A stretch of DNA of 64,000 nucleotides from Streptomyces ruber. Lineage in GTDB: Bacteria > Actinomycetota > Actinomycetes > Streptomycetales > Streptomycetaceae. A program made the position numbers and the translations under genes. Below, in pieces: positions 1 through 11,529 of this stretch (positions are counted from its first letter, which is position 1; each line of letters begins with the position of its first letter). The notes under the pieces were generated by a model that searched no databases, was not told the origin of the DNA, and was given only the letters and a program-made list of their open reading frames with translations. The stretch is from NCBI RefSeq assembly GCF_014648075.1, contig NZ_BMQK01000001.1:496001-560000 (forward strand), given 5' to 3'.

Positions 1-732
1 CGCCTCGTCGACGCGTGGCGGCAGCAGGCCCACCTGCTGCCGCCCGGCAGCCCGCTGTACTTCGCCCACTCCGCCGGCGACGAACTCGGCGAGGACCTGA
101 TGACGGTGGCCTACCTCATGGAGACCGCCGGACAGGCCGGCCTCGACACCGACTGGATCTCCATGGAGGACATCGGCTGGGACCGGCTGTCCGGGCGCTT
201 CGTCGACAAGAAGCTCCGGTTCATCCGCAGCATCTTCAAGCTGTACCCCTGGGAGTGGCTCACCACCGACCGTTTCGCCCCGCACGTCCTCGCCACCCTC
301 GACAACGGCGGTGGCACGGGCACGACGATGTGGATCGAGCCCGCCTGGAAGATGCTGCTCAGCAACAAGGCCCTGCTGGCCGTGGTGTGGGAGCTCTTCC
401 CGGGCCACCCCAACCTGCTGCCCGCCTACGTCGACGGCCCCCGCGAGTTGGCCTCCGGCCCGGGGTACGTGGCCAAGCCGCTGCTGGGGCGGGAGGGCGC
501 GGGCGTGACCGTGCACGAGCCGGCCGCCCCGGGGGCCCCGGACGCGCCCCCCGCCGTACGGGACGAGCCCTGCTGTTACCAGGAACTGGCCCCCCTCCCG
601 TCCTTCGACGGCAACCGGGTCGTCCTGGGTGCCTGGGTGGTCGGGGACGAGCCGGCCGGCCTGGGCATCCGCGAGTCGTCGGGCCTGGTCACGGACGGGT
701 ACGCGCGCTTCCTGCCGCACGTGATCCTCTGA
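1..732 (+). CDS. Glutathionylspermidine synthase family protein, C-terminal part (5' end outside window)
   Basis: The frame is open from base 1, so the gene begins upstream. About 243 codons are present. The part seen matches the ATP-grasp-like C-terminal half of the glutathionylspermidine synthase family: MWIEPAWKMLLSNKALL followed by WELFPGHPNLLPAY is the family's conserved block, then YVAKPLLGREGAG (nucleotide-binding lysine region), then CCYQELAPLP and the ending GLVTDGYARFLPHVI. The family ligates an amine to a carboxylate using ATP. Actinobacteria lack trypanothione and the true substrate is unknown, so only family membership is claimed. An internal ATG exists at 100, but homology continues upstream of it, so it is not the start. 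Confidence 0.85.
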   Translation, partial: RLVDAWRQQAHLLPPGSPLYFAHSAGDELGEDLMTVAYLMETAGQAGLDTDWISMEDIGWDRLSGRFVDKKLRFIRSIFKLYPWEWLTTDRFAPHVLATLDNGGGTGTTMWIEPAWKMLLSNKALLAVVWELFPGHPNLLPAYVDGPRELASGPGYVAKPLLGREGAGVTVHEPAAPGAPDAPPAVRDEPCCYQELAPLPSFDGNRVVLGAWVVGDEPAGLGIRESSGLVTDGYARFLPHVIL

Positions 733-1091
733 CGGCGCCTGGTCCCCGCCCCCGGTCGGCACGGTGGGCAGCAGGGCGGCCAGGGTGATCGCGGCGAATG
801 CCGCCCGCAGTGAGGTCTCCCCGCGGGCGGCGGACCGGTAGAGGCGCATGCCGTCCCCCTTCTGCTCGACGTGCTCATCGGTGCCCGGCGGCGCTCGGCC
901 GGGACCTCGGACCGGGTCTGCCCGACCGGGCTCGTACCGCATGCGTTCCGGGTGCGTTCAAGTGACGTGAGTCTGCGAATCAGCGTCACATCTGCACAAG
1001 CTTGTCCCCTTTGCTTCACCCATATCGGGATCCCTAAGGTTCCGACCTGCTGGGACACCGCCGTCCCGGGACAGGGGACGAAGGGGGAGCC
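733..1091. other. Intergenic region without a convincing gene
   Basis: About 360 bases between the synthetase-like gene and the lectin gene. A minus-strand ATG at 849 opens a frame that is only the mirror of the upstream gene. It has no supporting ribosome site, so it is not called. A GGGGGAG ribosome site lies just before the ATG at 1092. I see no clear promoter or terminator. Confidence 0.5.
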
Positions 1092-2093
1092 ATGCCGGGC
1101 GACGGAACGGGCGCGGTCCGCGAACTGGCCCGGGCCCTGCGGGAGGCGTGGCAGCGGTCCGGCCGCACGCTGCGGTCCTTGGAGGCCGAGCTGCCGATCA
1201 GCGACTCGTCGCTCTCGCGCTACCTGCGCGGTACGACGGTGCCGCCCTGGAACGTGGTCCGTGACCTGTGCGGGGCGCTGGGCGTGGACTCCACGGCGTA
1301 CCGGGCCCTGTGGGAGGCGGCGAACCGCACCCAGCCGGCGACGAACCCCGTTCCGCCCGCGACGGACCCCGTTCCGCCCGCGGCGGACCCCGGCCCGCCC
1401 ACGACGGACGACGCCGCTCCGGCCGCGACGGAGACGGCCGCCCCAGTCGCTCAAGCAGCCCCGGCCGCCCCAGCGACACCGGACGTCCCAGCCCCCACGA
1501 CGACCCCGGCACGACGAACCGCCGCCCCGTTCCGTCGCCGCCTGCGCACCCTGTCCCCCCGATGGCGCGGCCCCTGGCCGTCCGCCGTGGTCACCGGTGT
1601 GGTGGGCCTGTTCCTCGGCGTGGCGCTCACCTCCCGGCTGCAGCCGCCGGAGACCGCTCCCGCCGCCCCGCCGCCGGTCACCCCCACGGCGGAGGAGAAG
1701 ATCCGGCGGGGCTCCGGCGCGGCCCCGAACGTGCGGGTCTTCACCAGTCGCCTCGACGGGTACTGCCTCGACGACAGCCTCGACTTCGGGCTGCGCACCT
1801 ACTCCTGCAACGGCATGAGCTACCAGCGCTGGACCGTCGACACGTACGCCGACGGCACCGCACGGCTGAGGAACCACGCCACCGGCAGATGCGTGGACCT
1901 GGCCGACGGCGGGCCGCGTGCCGCCCAGTGCGTCACCGGGGCCGGGGGGCGGTCCCAGCGCTGGCGGCTGACCACCTGGAACGACGCCTCGACGGAGGTC
2001 AGGCACCAGCAGGAGGGTGTGTGCCTGGAGGAGAGCGCCGCCGGTCCCCGCACCCGGAGCTGCGACCGGGGCAGCGGCCAGAGGTGGGGATGA
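1092..2093 (+). CDS. Membrane protein with N-terminal helix-turn-helix and C-terminal ricin-type lectin domain
   Basis: This is a 333-residue protein with three parts. Residues about 8-80 form an XRE-like helix-turn-helix, with ISDSSLSRYLRG as recognition region and VPPWNVVRDLCGALGV after it. Residues about 80-160 are a Pro/Ala/Thr linker that includes a near-repeated PVPPATDP. One membrane helix follows at about 163-181 (AVVTGVVGLFLGVALT), preceded by basic residues that predict an inside N-terminus. Residues about 210-333 form a ricin B-type beta-trefoil with paired cysteines and QRW motifs (YQRW, SQRW, GQRW). A strong GGGGGAG site precedes the ATG. I infer that the DNA-binding-like part is cytoplasmic and the sugar-binding part outside. 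The ligand and any DNA target are unknown. Confidence 0.8.
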   Translation: MPGDGTGAVRELARALREAWQRSGRTLRSLEAELPISDSSLSRYLRGTTVPPWNVVRDLCGALGVDSTAYRALWEAANRTQPATNPVPPATDPVPPAADPGPPTTDDAAPAATETAAPVAQAAPAAPATPDVPAPTTTPARRTAAPFRRRLRTLSPRWRGPWPSAVVTGVVGLFLGVALTSRLQPPETAPAAPPPVTPTAEEKIRRGSGAAPNVRVFTSRLDGYCLDDSLDFGLRTYSCNGMSYQRWTVDTYADGTARLRNHATGRCVDLADGGPRAAQCVTGAGGRSQRWRLTTWNDASTEVRHQQEGVCLEESAAGPRTRSCDRGSGQRWG

Positions 2094-2273
2094 GTCCCGG
2101 GAAGGGCACGTCCCCGCAGGCCGGACCGGCAGGGATCCCGAGCTGCGAGAAACGTGCGGGACGGCCTTGCGGGCGGTGACGGACGGTCACAGACTCGCTC
2201 CCTGCCGTGCACGTGGCTGTACGCGTACGGCTGTCCCGTTCCGCTGGCCCCTTCATCACCGAGGACCCCTTCC

Positions 2274-2438
2274 ATGGCTGCCGAGCCTCCCCGTAACACG
2301 CTGCGAGCGATCGCCCTCCTGCTCCTGCTCTCCCTGAACTCGCTCAGTTCGCTGCACTCACTGGTGGCCAACGGCCTCCCGGTCCCGCCCGGCACCCTCG
2401 TCGTCGCCCTCGGGCTGCAGGTCGAGTTCCACGAGTGA
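2274..2438 (+). CDS. Small hydrophobic hypothetical protein (54 aa)
   Basis: The sequence MAAEPPRNTLRAIALLLLLS continues into a second mildly hydrophobic stretch and ends GLQVEFHE. One N-terminal membrane helix or signal anchor spans about residues 10-28. GAGGACCCC lies upstream as a modest ribosome site. The ATG at 2274 is preferred over an in-frame start 120 bases earlier because that extension has no hydrophobic or conserved character. Function is unknown. It sits between the lectin gene and glyA with no obvious operon partner. Confidence 0.5.
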   Translation: MAAEPPRNTLRAIALLLLLSLNSLSSLHSLVANGLPVPPGTLVVALGLQVEFHE

Positions 2439-2648
2439 TCCGGGCCGCCCCGGCCCCGTCCCGCCCGCCGCGTCCGCCCGCATCGTGGACGTGGCGGCCG
2501 GGCGCTCCGGCCCGCCCGGTAGGCTGGGCGGCGGGCCGTGACTGGCGCGCTGGGATGGGACCGACCATCGGGGAGCGGCCCGAGCGAACCTTGTGCCGTG
2601 CGCCTGGGCCGTACTGTGAACGCCGAACGCCCACGTCCGGAGGTCCCC

Positions 2649-5304
<2,656 letters not shown>

Positions 5305-5471
5305 CGAGCACTGCGAGCACCGACCCGCCCGGCGGCTCTCCCGGCGCCGGGCCACGAACCCGTACAGTCGACAGCCGGACCGGCGGTCACTCCTGCCCGC
5401 CGGCCGGCGTCGGAGAACGACAGCGCACGACAACAGCACACGGCACACAACGACGAACGACAGGAGACGAC

Positions 5472-6056
5472 GTGGGGACCGTAACGATCGGTGTGTCGAT
5501 CGCGGTCCCGGAGCCTCACGGCAGCCTGCTCCAGGAGCGGCGCGCGGGCTTCGGCGACCCCGCGGCTTCCGGCATCCCCACGCACGTCACCCTGCTGCCG
5601 CCGACGGAGGTCGACGCCTCGCGGCTGCCCGCCATCGAGGCGCACCTCAGCGAGGTCGCGGCCGCCGGGCGCCCCTTCCCGATGCGGCTGTCCGGCACGG
5701 GCACCTTCCGCCCGCTGTCGCCCGTCGTGTACGTCCAGGTCGTCGAGGGGGCCGAGGCCTGCACCTGGCTGCAGAAGCAGGTCCGGGACGCGTCGGGCCC
5801 GGTGGCGCGGGAGCTCGCCTTCCCGTACCACCCGCACGTCACGGTGGCGCACGGCATCCCCGACGAGGCGATGGACCGGGCGTACGAGGAGCTGTCCGGG
5901 TACGAGGCGGAGTGGCCCGTCACCGGGTTCGCGCTCTACGAGCAGGGCCCGGACGGCGTGTGGCGCAAGCTGCGCGAGTTCCCCTTCGGAGGGACGGTCG
6001 TACCGCCGCAGGCCGGCTCGCCGGACCGAAGAGACACCACCCTGCCGAGACGCTGA
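5472..6056 (+). CDS. 2'-5' RNA ligase (2H phosphoesterase) family protein
   Basis: A 194-residue protein with the two H-x-T motifs that define 2H phosphoesterases: THVTLLPPTEV near residue 37 and HPHVTVAHGIP near residue 119. The family includes RNA 2',3'-cyclic phosphodiesterases such as ThpR, and bacterial members act on cyclic phosphate RNA ends. The GTG at 5472 has CAGGAGA eight bases upstream. It lies after trpS and before the YihY gene on the same strand, with gaps of over 100 bases, so co-transcription is uncertain. Exact substrate not known. Confidence 0.85.
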   Translation: MGTVTIGVSIAVPEPHGSLLQERRAGFGDPAASGIPTHVTLLPPTEVDASRLPAIEAHLSEVAAAGRPFPMRLSGTGTFRPLSPVVYVQVVEGAEACTWLQKQVRDASGPVARELAFPYHPHVTVAHGIPDEAMDRAYEELSGYEAEWPVTGFALYEQGPDGVWRKLREFPFGGTVVPPQAGSPDRRDTTLPRR

Positions 6057-6170
6057 GGGACGCCGGGATGTTGTCGTCCTGAACCGTCGTGGTGACCCGC
6101 GGTACGGGGGTACCCGGCCGCCGTCGGTCCCGGGGAGACTCCGGGACCGGAGGGAGGGCGGAGTCGGATC

Positions 6171-7187
6171 ATGGACTGGCTGAAGAGACTGCCCGGCGTC
6201 GGCCCGCTGGCGGAGCGCCTCACGCTCACGCACGCGTGGCGCTCGTACGAGCGGCTGGAACGGGTGAAGTACACGCGGCTCGCCGCCGCGATGACCTTCC
6301 TCAGCTTCCTGGCGCTGTTCCCGCTGCTCACCGTCGCCGCCTCCGTCGCCGCGGCGACCGTCGGCGAGGGCCGGCAGCAGAAGCTGGAAGACCAGATCGC
6401 CGACCAGATCCCCGGCATCTCCGACCAGATCGACATCGGCGGACTGGTCGACAACGCCGGCAAGGTCGGCGTCATCGCCGGTGCGCTGCTGCTGTTCACG
6501 GGGATCAGCTGGGTCGGCGAGATGCGCGGCTGTCTGCGGGCCGTGTGGGAGAAGCCGGACCCCGAGGAGAACCCCGTCCTGGTCAAGGCGAAGGACGCGG
6601 GCGTCCTGCTCGGACTCGGCGGCGCGGTGCTCGTGACCTTCGTCGTCTCCGTGGTGGGCTCGACGATGGTCGGCTGGATCGGCGACCAGCTCGGCCTCGA
6701 ACGGGGCGGCTGGGGTGGTGTGCTGCTGCGGGCCGCGGTATTCGCCGTCGCCGTCCTCGCGGACTTCCTGCTCCTGCTGTACGTCCTCACGCTGCTGCCC
6801 GGCGTCCAGCCGCCGCGACGCCGCCTGATCGTGGCCGCACTGGTCGGCGCAATCGGCTTCGAACTGCTGAAGCTGCTGCTCAGCGGCTATATCCAGGGCG
6901 TCGCGTCGAAGAGCATGTACGGCGCGTTCGGCGTCCCGATCGCCCTCCTCCTGTGGATCAACTTCACCTGCAAGCTCCTGCTGGTCTCCGCCTCGTGGAC
7001 GGCGACGGGCAGCAAGGAGGCGGAGGCACCGGAGGACAGGGGGCAGCAGGCGTCACTGGAGAAGACCCCGGGACCCGCACCGACGGCCGCGCACGAGCCT
7101 GCGCGGCCCGAGCCCCCGCAGCGGCGGTCGGAGGCGCCGGAGCGGCAGGAGGAGCAGGGTGGAGCCGGCAGGGAGCGGGCGCGCTGA
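6171..7187 (+). CDS. YihY/virulence factor BrkB family membrane protein
   Basis: A 338-residue protein with about six membrane helices, roughly at 36-63, 100-121, 142-168, 182-208, 217-239 and 248-275. Family signatures include AAAMTFLSFLALFPLLT and YGAFGVPIALLLWINFTC. The C-terminal 60 residues are hydrophilic and rich in Pro, Glu and Arg, and likely cytoplasmic. The family is widespread and once misnamed ribonuclease BN. Its transport or envelope role is unproven. GGAGGGAGG precedes the ATG. Confidence 0.9.
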   Translation: MDWLKRLPGVGPLAERLTLTHAWRSYERLERVKYTRLAAAMTFLSFLALFPLLTVAASVAAATVGEGRQQKLEDQIADQIPGISDQIDIGGLVDNAGKVGVIAGALLLFTGISWVGEMRGCLRAVWEKPDPEENPVLVKAKDAGVLLGLGGAVLVTFVVSVVGSTMVGWIGDQLGLERGGWGGVLLRAAVFAVAVLADFLLLLYVLTLLPGVQPPRRRLIVAALVGAIGFELLKLLLSGYIQGVASKSMYGAFGVPIALLLWINFTCKLLLVSASWTATGSKEAEAPEDRGQQASLEKTPGPAPTAAHEPARPEPPQRRSEAPERQEEQGGAGRERAR

Positions 7188-7230
7188 GGCCGGCCGGGGT
7201 GTCGCGGTGTGACCGGGGCGGGGCGCTCGG

Positions 7231-7292
7231 AGCCGGCCGGGACGCCACCGGGCCGGAGCCGGCCGAACCGAAGCCGGCCGGGACGCCACCGG
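7231..7292. repeat. 21-bp direct repeat between convergent genes
   Basis: AGCCGGCCGGGACGCCACCG followed by G occurs at 7231-7251 and again at 7272-7292. It lies between the 3' ends of the YihY gene and the carboxypeptidase gene. No function can be assigned. Confidence 0.6.
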
Positions 7293-7368
7293 ACCTCACC
7301 GGGGAGGACGCGCCGGCGCGGACCGGGACGGCAGCGGCCCTCACCGGTCCACCGGTCCTCCCCGGTCC

Positions 7369-8637
7369 TCACCGGCGTCGGCGCATCAGGTCCGGCAGTG
7401 GCCAGCGGCGGTTCACCAGGAAGACCGCGCCCGCGAGCAGCGCCAGCACCCCGGCGGTGACGGCCAGCGCCGTTCCGATGCCGCTGGAGCCGCTCGGCAC
7501 GACGGCCGCCGCGGGCTTGCCGCCCGTGGACCCGGAGACCGACGGGGACGGCCCCGCGTCGGCCTGGGCGCTCGCGTCGGTGCCGACGCCCTTCGGCGGC
7601 ACCAGCTCCCCTACCGGCTCCACCTTGTCCGCGGCCTCGAAGCCCCAGTCGAACAGCCGGGCGGTCTCCTTGTAGACCTCGTTGTGCTCCTTCTTCTCCG
7701 GGTTCATCACCGTCACGAGCAGCACCCTGCCGTCACGCTCGGCGACACCGGTGAAGGTGGAGCCCGCGTTGGTGGTGTTGCCGTTCTTCACCCCCGCGAT
7801 GCCCTGGTACGCGTCGAGGCCCGCGTCCCCGGTGAGCAGCCGGTTGGTGCTCTGGATCTCGAAGGACTTCCGGGCCGCCTTCCCCTTCACCTTCTCGGTC
7901 TCGCCCGGGAACTGCGCCCGCACGGTCGACGCGTACTCGCGGAAGTCCTTCTTCTGCAGACCCGAACGGGCGATGAGGGTGAGGTCGTACGCCGACGACA
8001 CCTGCCCCTTCGCGTCGTACCCGTCCGGGCTGACCACGTGCGTGTCGAGGGCCTGGAGCTCCTCGGCGTGCTCGTTCATGTCCTCGACGGTCTCCTCGAC
8101 ACCGCCGTTCATCGCGGACAGCACGTGCACCGCGTCGTTCCCGGACCGGAGGAAGACACCGAGCCACAGATCGTGCACCGAGTACGTCTCGTCCTCCTTG
8201 ACGCCGACCATGCTCGACCCGGAGCCGATGCCCGCCAGGTCGGAGGGCAGCACCTTGCGCTCCTCGTCCCTGTTGAACCTGGGCAGCAGCGTGTCCGCGA
8301 ACAGCATCTTCAGGGTGCTCGCGGGGGCCAGCCGCCAGTGGGCGTTGTGCGCGGCGAGCACGTCACCGGTCTCGGCGTCGGCGACGATCCAGGAGCGCGC
8401 GCTGAGGTCCTTGGGCAGGACGGGGGCGCCCCTGCCGAGCTCTACCTGGGTACCGGGCTCGCCGAGCCGCTCACCGCCGACGGTCGACATCCGCGCCGGT
8501 GGGGTGACGGACGGCGAGGTGCTCGGGGAGGGCTTGTCGGCGGCCAGGGCCGGGCCGGCGGTCAGTACCGGGGCGGCGGTCAGCGACAGGGACAGCAGAG
8601 TGGCGGAAGCGACCCGCAGGGATCGTCTGCCGGTCAT
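7369..8637 (-). CDS. D-alanyl-D-alanine carboxypeptidase (S11, PBP5-like)
   Basis: A penicillin-binding protein that trims the terminal D-Ala from peptidoglycan peptides outside the cell. In the 422-residue version starting at 8637 there is a signal peptide (to about residue 32), the catalytic SxxK motif STLK (107-110), SGN (165-167), and KNG in place of the usual KTG (284-286). A Ser/Pro/Ala linker and a C-terminal membrane anchor (AVTAGVLALLAGAVFLV) followed by basic residues close the protein. The KNG variant is unusual but occurs in actinobacterial S11 enzymes. No strong ribosome site is visible. A GTG 15 bases upstream is an alternative start. Confidence 0.9.
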   Translation of the reverse strand: MTGRRSLRVASATLLSLSLTAAPVLTAGPALAADKPSPSTSPSVTPPARMSTVGGERLGEPGTQVELGRGAPVLPKDLSARSWIVADAETGDVLAAHNAHWRLAPASTLKMLFADTLLPRFNRDEERKVLPSDLAGIGSGSSMVGVKEDETYSVHDLWLGVFLRSGNDAVHVLSAMNGGVEETVEDMNEHAEELQALDTHVVSPDGYDAKGQVSSAYDLTLIARSGLQKKDFREYASTVRAQFPGETEKVKGKAARKSFEIQSTNRLLTGDAGLDAYQGIAGVKNGNTTNAGSTFTGVAERDGRVLLVTVMNPEKKEHNEVYKETARLFDWGFEAADKVEPVGELVPPKGVGTDASAQADAGPSPSVSGSTGGKPAAAVVPSGSSGIGTALAVTAGVLALLAGAVFLVNRRWPLPDLMRRRR

Positions 8638-8743
8638 CGTTGAGGCGGACACGACCGAGAACGTACATGGCTCCGAGGGAGAAGTCCCACCCTGCGCACC
8701 ACCCGGACGGCGGGCCCCTTCCGACGCGGGCGATACTGAGTCC

Positions 8744-8995
8744 ATGCCGCGCTCCAAGCTCAGCCGTCCCCTCTCCTGGTTCCTGCTCGCCTTCGGGGTG
8801 TGGAGCTGGGTCATCTGGATCACTTTCGTCAAGAACCTGTGGAAGGACGGCAGCGGGCTCGCGTTCGACGACGCGGGGGATCCGACGGCGTACTTCTGGG
8901 TGCATCTGACTCTCGCCGTCGTCTCCTTTGTATTGGGGACAGTCATCGGGGTCATCGGGTTGCGCGGCCTGCGCGCACTGCGTCGAACCACATAG
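8744..8995 (+). CDS. Small two-helix membrane protein (SCO4848-like)
   Basis: An 83-residue protein with two predicted membrane helices: about 10-27 (WFLLAFGVWSWVIWITF) and 52-73 (VHLTLAVVSFVLGTVIGVIGL). It ends in an Arg-rich tail. It resembles the small membrane family named after S. coelicolor SCO4848, by recall. It runs divergently from the carboxypeptidase gene and ends 15 bases before the metallophosphoesterase, so the two are probably co-transcribed. Function unknown. Confidence 0.75.
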   Translation: MPRSKLSRPLSWFLLAFGVWSWVIWITFVKNLWKDGSGLAFDDAGDPTAYFWVHLTLAVVSFVLGTVIGVIGLRGLRALRRTT

Positions 8996-9010
8996 CGGGG
9001 AACCACACAC

Positions 9011-10426
9011 ATGGTGATCGTCTTCATACTCGCGGCCCTGGGCGTCTTCGCCGCCCTGGCGCTCGGGCACTGGTACGCCTGGCGCCGGCTGGTGCGCGAC
9101 ACGACCAGCGGGCCCGGTCTCGCCCGCCGTCTGGGCACGGCGGTGTTCATCGCCGGGCCCCTGCTGTCGGTCGCGGCGCTGTCCGCCTCCCGGTCCGACG
9201 TCCCGTTCTGGCTCAAGCAGGTGCTGGGCTGGCCGGGCTACATGTGGCTGGCGCTCGCGCTCTACCTGCTGCTGGCCCTGCTCGTGGGCGAGGTCGTACG
9301 GCCGCTGCTGCGCCGCCTGACGGCCCGTCGCGCGCCGGAACCCGTACCGGCACGACCCGCACCGGAGACGGAGGCGGAGACGGCCAGGGTCCCGGCCGGG
9401 GCGGAGACGGCGGGGGGAGCGGAAGCGGCCACCGGGACGGCGGCCACGACGAAGACCGGGAACGCCGAACCGGCACCGGCACCCCTGGACACGCTCCTGA
9501 CGGACCAGCCGAACACGGACTCCCCATCTCCGGCGCACTCCTCGGCTCCGGGGGGAGCCGGTACCGCTGCCGGCACCACTGCCGGGCCCGCCCCGGCCGG
9601 CCCCTCCCGCCGTCTCTTCGTCTCCCGCGTCGTCGGCGGAGCCGCGGCCGTCGCCGCGCTCGGGACCGTCGGCTACGGCACGTACGGCGTCGTCGGCGGC
9701 CCCAAGGTGAAGCGGGTGACCGTTCCGCTGGCCAAACTGCCGCGCGCCGCCCACGGGTTCAGGATCGCGGTCGTCAGCGACATCCACCTCGGCCCCCTGC
9801 TCGGCCGGGGCTTCGCGCAGAGGGTCGTCGACACCGTCAACTCCACCCAGGCCGACCTCATCGCGGTGGTGGGCGACCTGGTGGACGGCACCGTCGCGGA
9901 ACTCGGCCCGGCGGCGGCCCCGCTCGCACAGCTCCGCGCCCGGCACGGCGCGTACTTCGTCACCGGCAATCACGAGTACTTCTCCGGCGCCGAGCCGTGG
10001 GTCGACGAGGTCCGGCGGCTGGGGCTGCACCCCCTGGAGAACGCCCGCACCGAGCTGCCCTTCTTCGACCTCGCGGGCGTCAACGACATCGCGGGCGAGG
10101 AGGAGGGCCAGGGCCCCGACTACGCGAAGGCGCTCGGTGACCGGGACACCTCGCGGGCCGCCGTCCTCCTCGCCCACCAGCCGGTCATGATCCACGATGC
10201 CGTCGAGCACGGCGTCGACCTCCAGCTCTCCGGCCACACCCACGGCGGCCAGCTGTGGCCCGGTCCGTACCTCGCCGCCCTGGCCAACCCCACCGTGGCG
10301 GGCCTCGAACGCTACGGGGACACCCAGTTGTACGTCTCCCGCGGCGCCGGCGCCTGGGGGCCGCCGGTCCGGGTGGGCGCCCCGTCCGACATCACGGTGG
10401 TGGAGCTGGCGTCGAAGCAGGCCTAG
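9011..10426 (+). CDS. Membrane-anchored metallophosphoesterase
   Basis: A 471-residue calcineurin-like phosphoesterase. The N-terminus has hydrophobic helices (about 1-20, 48-60 and 74-97). A long Ala/Thr/Pro linker follows, then a second Arg-preceded hydrophobic segment near 205-225 (RRLFVSRVVGGAAAVAALG). The catalytic domain then carries the metal motifs SDIHLG, GDLVDG, GNHEYF, AHQP and SGHTHGGQLWP. The closest general type is the YkuE/YaeI-like membrane phosphodiesterases, which act on lipids such as UDP-diacylglucosamine, but the substrate is not shown here. GGGGAA precedes the ATG. It is probably co-transcribed with the small membrane gene 15 bases upstream. Confidence 0.9.
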   Translation: MVIVFILAALGVFAALALGHWYAWRRLVRDTTSGPGLARRLGTAVFIAGPLLSVAALSASRSDVPFWLKQVLGWPGYMWLALALYLLLALLVGEVVRPLLRRLTARRAPEPVPARPAPETEAETARVPAGAETAGGAEAATGTAATTKTGNAEPAPAPLDTLLTDQPNTDSPSPAHSSAPGGAGTAAGTTAGPAPAGPSRRLFVSRVVGGAAAVAALGTVGYGTYGVVGGPKVKRVTVPLAKLPRAAHGFRIAVVSDIHLGPLLGRGFAQRVVDTVNSTQADLIAVVGDLVDGTVAELGPAAAPLAQLRARHGAYFVTGNHEYFSGAEPWVDEVRRLGLHPLENARTELPFFDLAGVNDIAGEEEGQGPDYAKALGDRDTSRAAVLLAHQPVMIHDAVEHGVDLQLSGHTHGGQLWPGPYLAALANPTVAGLERYGDTQLYVSRGAGAWGPPVRVGAPSDITVVELASKQA

Positions 10427-10519
10427 GCACACGCCTCGGCGCTGTCCCATGGCGGTTCCCGAGGCGGTTCCCGAGGCACATCCCAACGGCATGTGACGTT
10501 CGCACATGCATATCCGAAG

Positions 10520-10548
10520 CCGCCGCCGGGCCCTCCGCCCGGCGGCGG
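10520..10548 (+). terminator. Strong hairpin terminator after the phosphoesterase gene
   Basis: CCGCCGCCGGGC (10520-10531) pairs perfectly with GCCCGGCGGCGG (10537-10548) around the loop CCTCC. It lies about 95 bases after the stop codon. Confidence 0.75.
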
Positions 10549-11006
10549 TGCCGTCTCGGCGGACCCTCCTCGGGCAGCGGCCGTCCGCCTTCCGGAAACG
10601 ATGCGCGGAGAGCAGGCTGGGACGTGCGCGGCGCCACCGGGTCCGTCGGCTCCCCGTCCCCGGAGGCCCGCGGCGGACCCCGCCCCGCGTCGCGGAGGCG
10701 ACCGCTCCGGATATGACAAAGAGGAGGTCGACCGCCTGATTCAGGACAGTCGGCGGTGCGGTGACAACACCCGTGCGGCGCCCGGCGGCGGCACTTCCCG
10801 GCAGGCCGCGACCCAGGGACGGGCCGCTTGTCCCACCCCGGTGGCCACAGGGGCGTGAGCCGGTGTCCGTGGCAGTCCGACGGGATATGCCGTGGGGGCT
10901 TGTCGGCTGTCGTGATCTCGCGTGCTTGACATTCGCGAAAGTGACACCGCGCCCGCCCCGCGCGCAGCACCATGTGTTGGAGGTGTGTGCGGGGTGAGGA
11001 GCAAAT
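10549..11006. other. Intergenic region without a convincing gene
   Basis: Several frames are open on both strands, but none has a ribosome site, a recognisable domain or normal Streptomyces codon bias. TTGACA occurs at 10926-10931 without a convincing -10 at the right distance. The last bases hold the GTGAGGA ribosome site for the next gene. Confidence 0.45.
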
Positions 11007-11408
11007 GTGTTGAGGCGCAACTCGTTCCGGCTTCCCAGGCATCCGGCGTCCGTCGGACTGGCCCGGCGCCGGGTGCAGGACCATCTCGCCGAGTGGGGGC
11101 TGGGCACCGAGGACCAGGCGTTGGAGGACGCCGTGCTCCTCGTCTCCGAACTGGCGACCAACGTCGTCCGTCACGGGCCCCTGCTGGAGCGGGAGTTCGA
11201 GATAGCGGTGACGGCGCTGGCCGACGGCTCGTGCTTCATCGAGGTCTCGGACGAGGGTACGACGGAACCCCGGCTGCGGGAGGCCGGCGAGTGGGAGGAG
11301 ACCGGGCGCGGACTGCGCCTGGTGGAGAACATCGCGGCGGCCTGGGGGGTGTGGAGCCGCGGCCGGCACGGCAAGACGGTGTGGGCGCTGGTGGCCACGG
11401 TGCCGTGA
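11007..11408 (+). CDS. ATP-binding protein, anti-sigma-factor kinase-like (HATPase_c_2)
   Basis: A 133-residue single-domain GHKL ATPase of the RsbW/SpoIIAB-like kind that is very abundant in Streptomyces. It has the N-box ELATNVVRHG, the region VSDEGTTEPRLR in place of the G1 box, and GRGLRLVENIAAAWG as G2 region. No partner gene (STAS or sigma factor) is adjacent. Such proteins may inhibit sigma factors or phosphorylate antagonists. The GTG start has GTGAGGA just upstream. An ATG two bases earlier is in another frame and stops at once. Confidence 0.85.
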   Translation: MLRRNSFRLPRHPASVGLARRRVQDHLAEWGLGTEDQALEDAVLLVSELATNVVRHGPLLEREFEIAVTALADGSCFIEVSDEGTTEPRLREAGEWEETGRGLRLVENIAAAWGVWSRGRHGKTVWALVATVP

Positions 11409-11529
11409 GGATGCCGCCGACGGTCGGGGTGGCGTCGGCGCCGGTGTCCTGGAGGTGAGTCCTGGGGAGAGGGGACGGCCGGGCGGGGAGGGGCGTTCGG
11501 CGGCGCGGCGCAGGCGCGCGCCGTACTGA

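Noticed and set aside
576..2006. Long minus-strand frame opposite the lectin gene
   Set aside because: Arg/Gly/Val-rich mirror of a real gene, a common artefact of high GC content. No domain and no ribosome site.
2439..2648. Glycine riboswitch upstream of glyA
   Set aside because: The conserved glycine aptamer elements are not visible. The leader contains only GC-rich sequence and a possible -10.
10741..11004. Possible minus-strand gene before the HATPase gene
   Set aside because: No ribosome site and no family resemblance. It would overlap the HATPase ribosome site.
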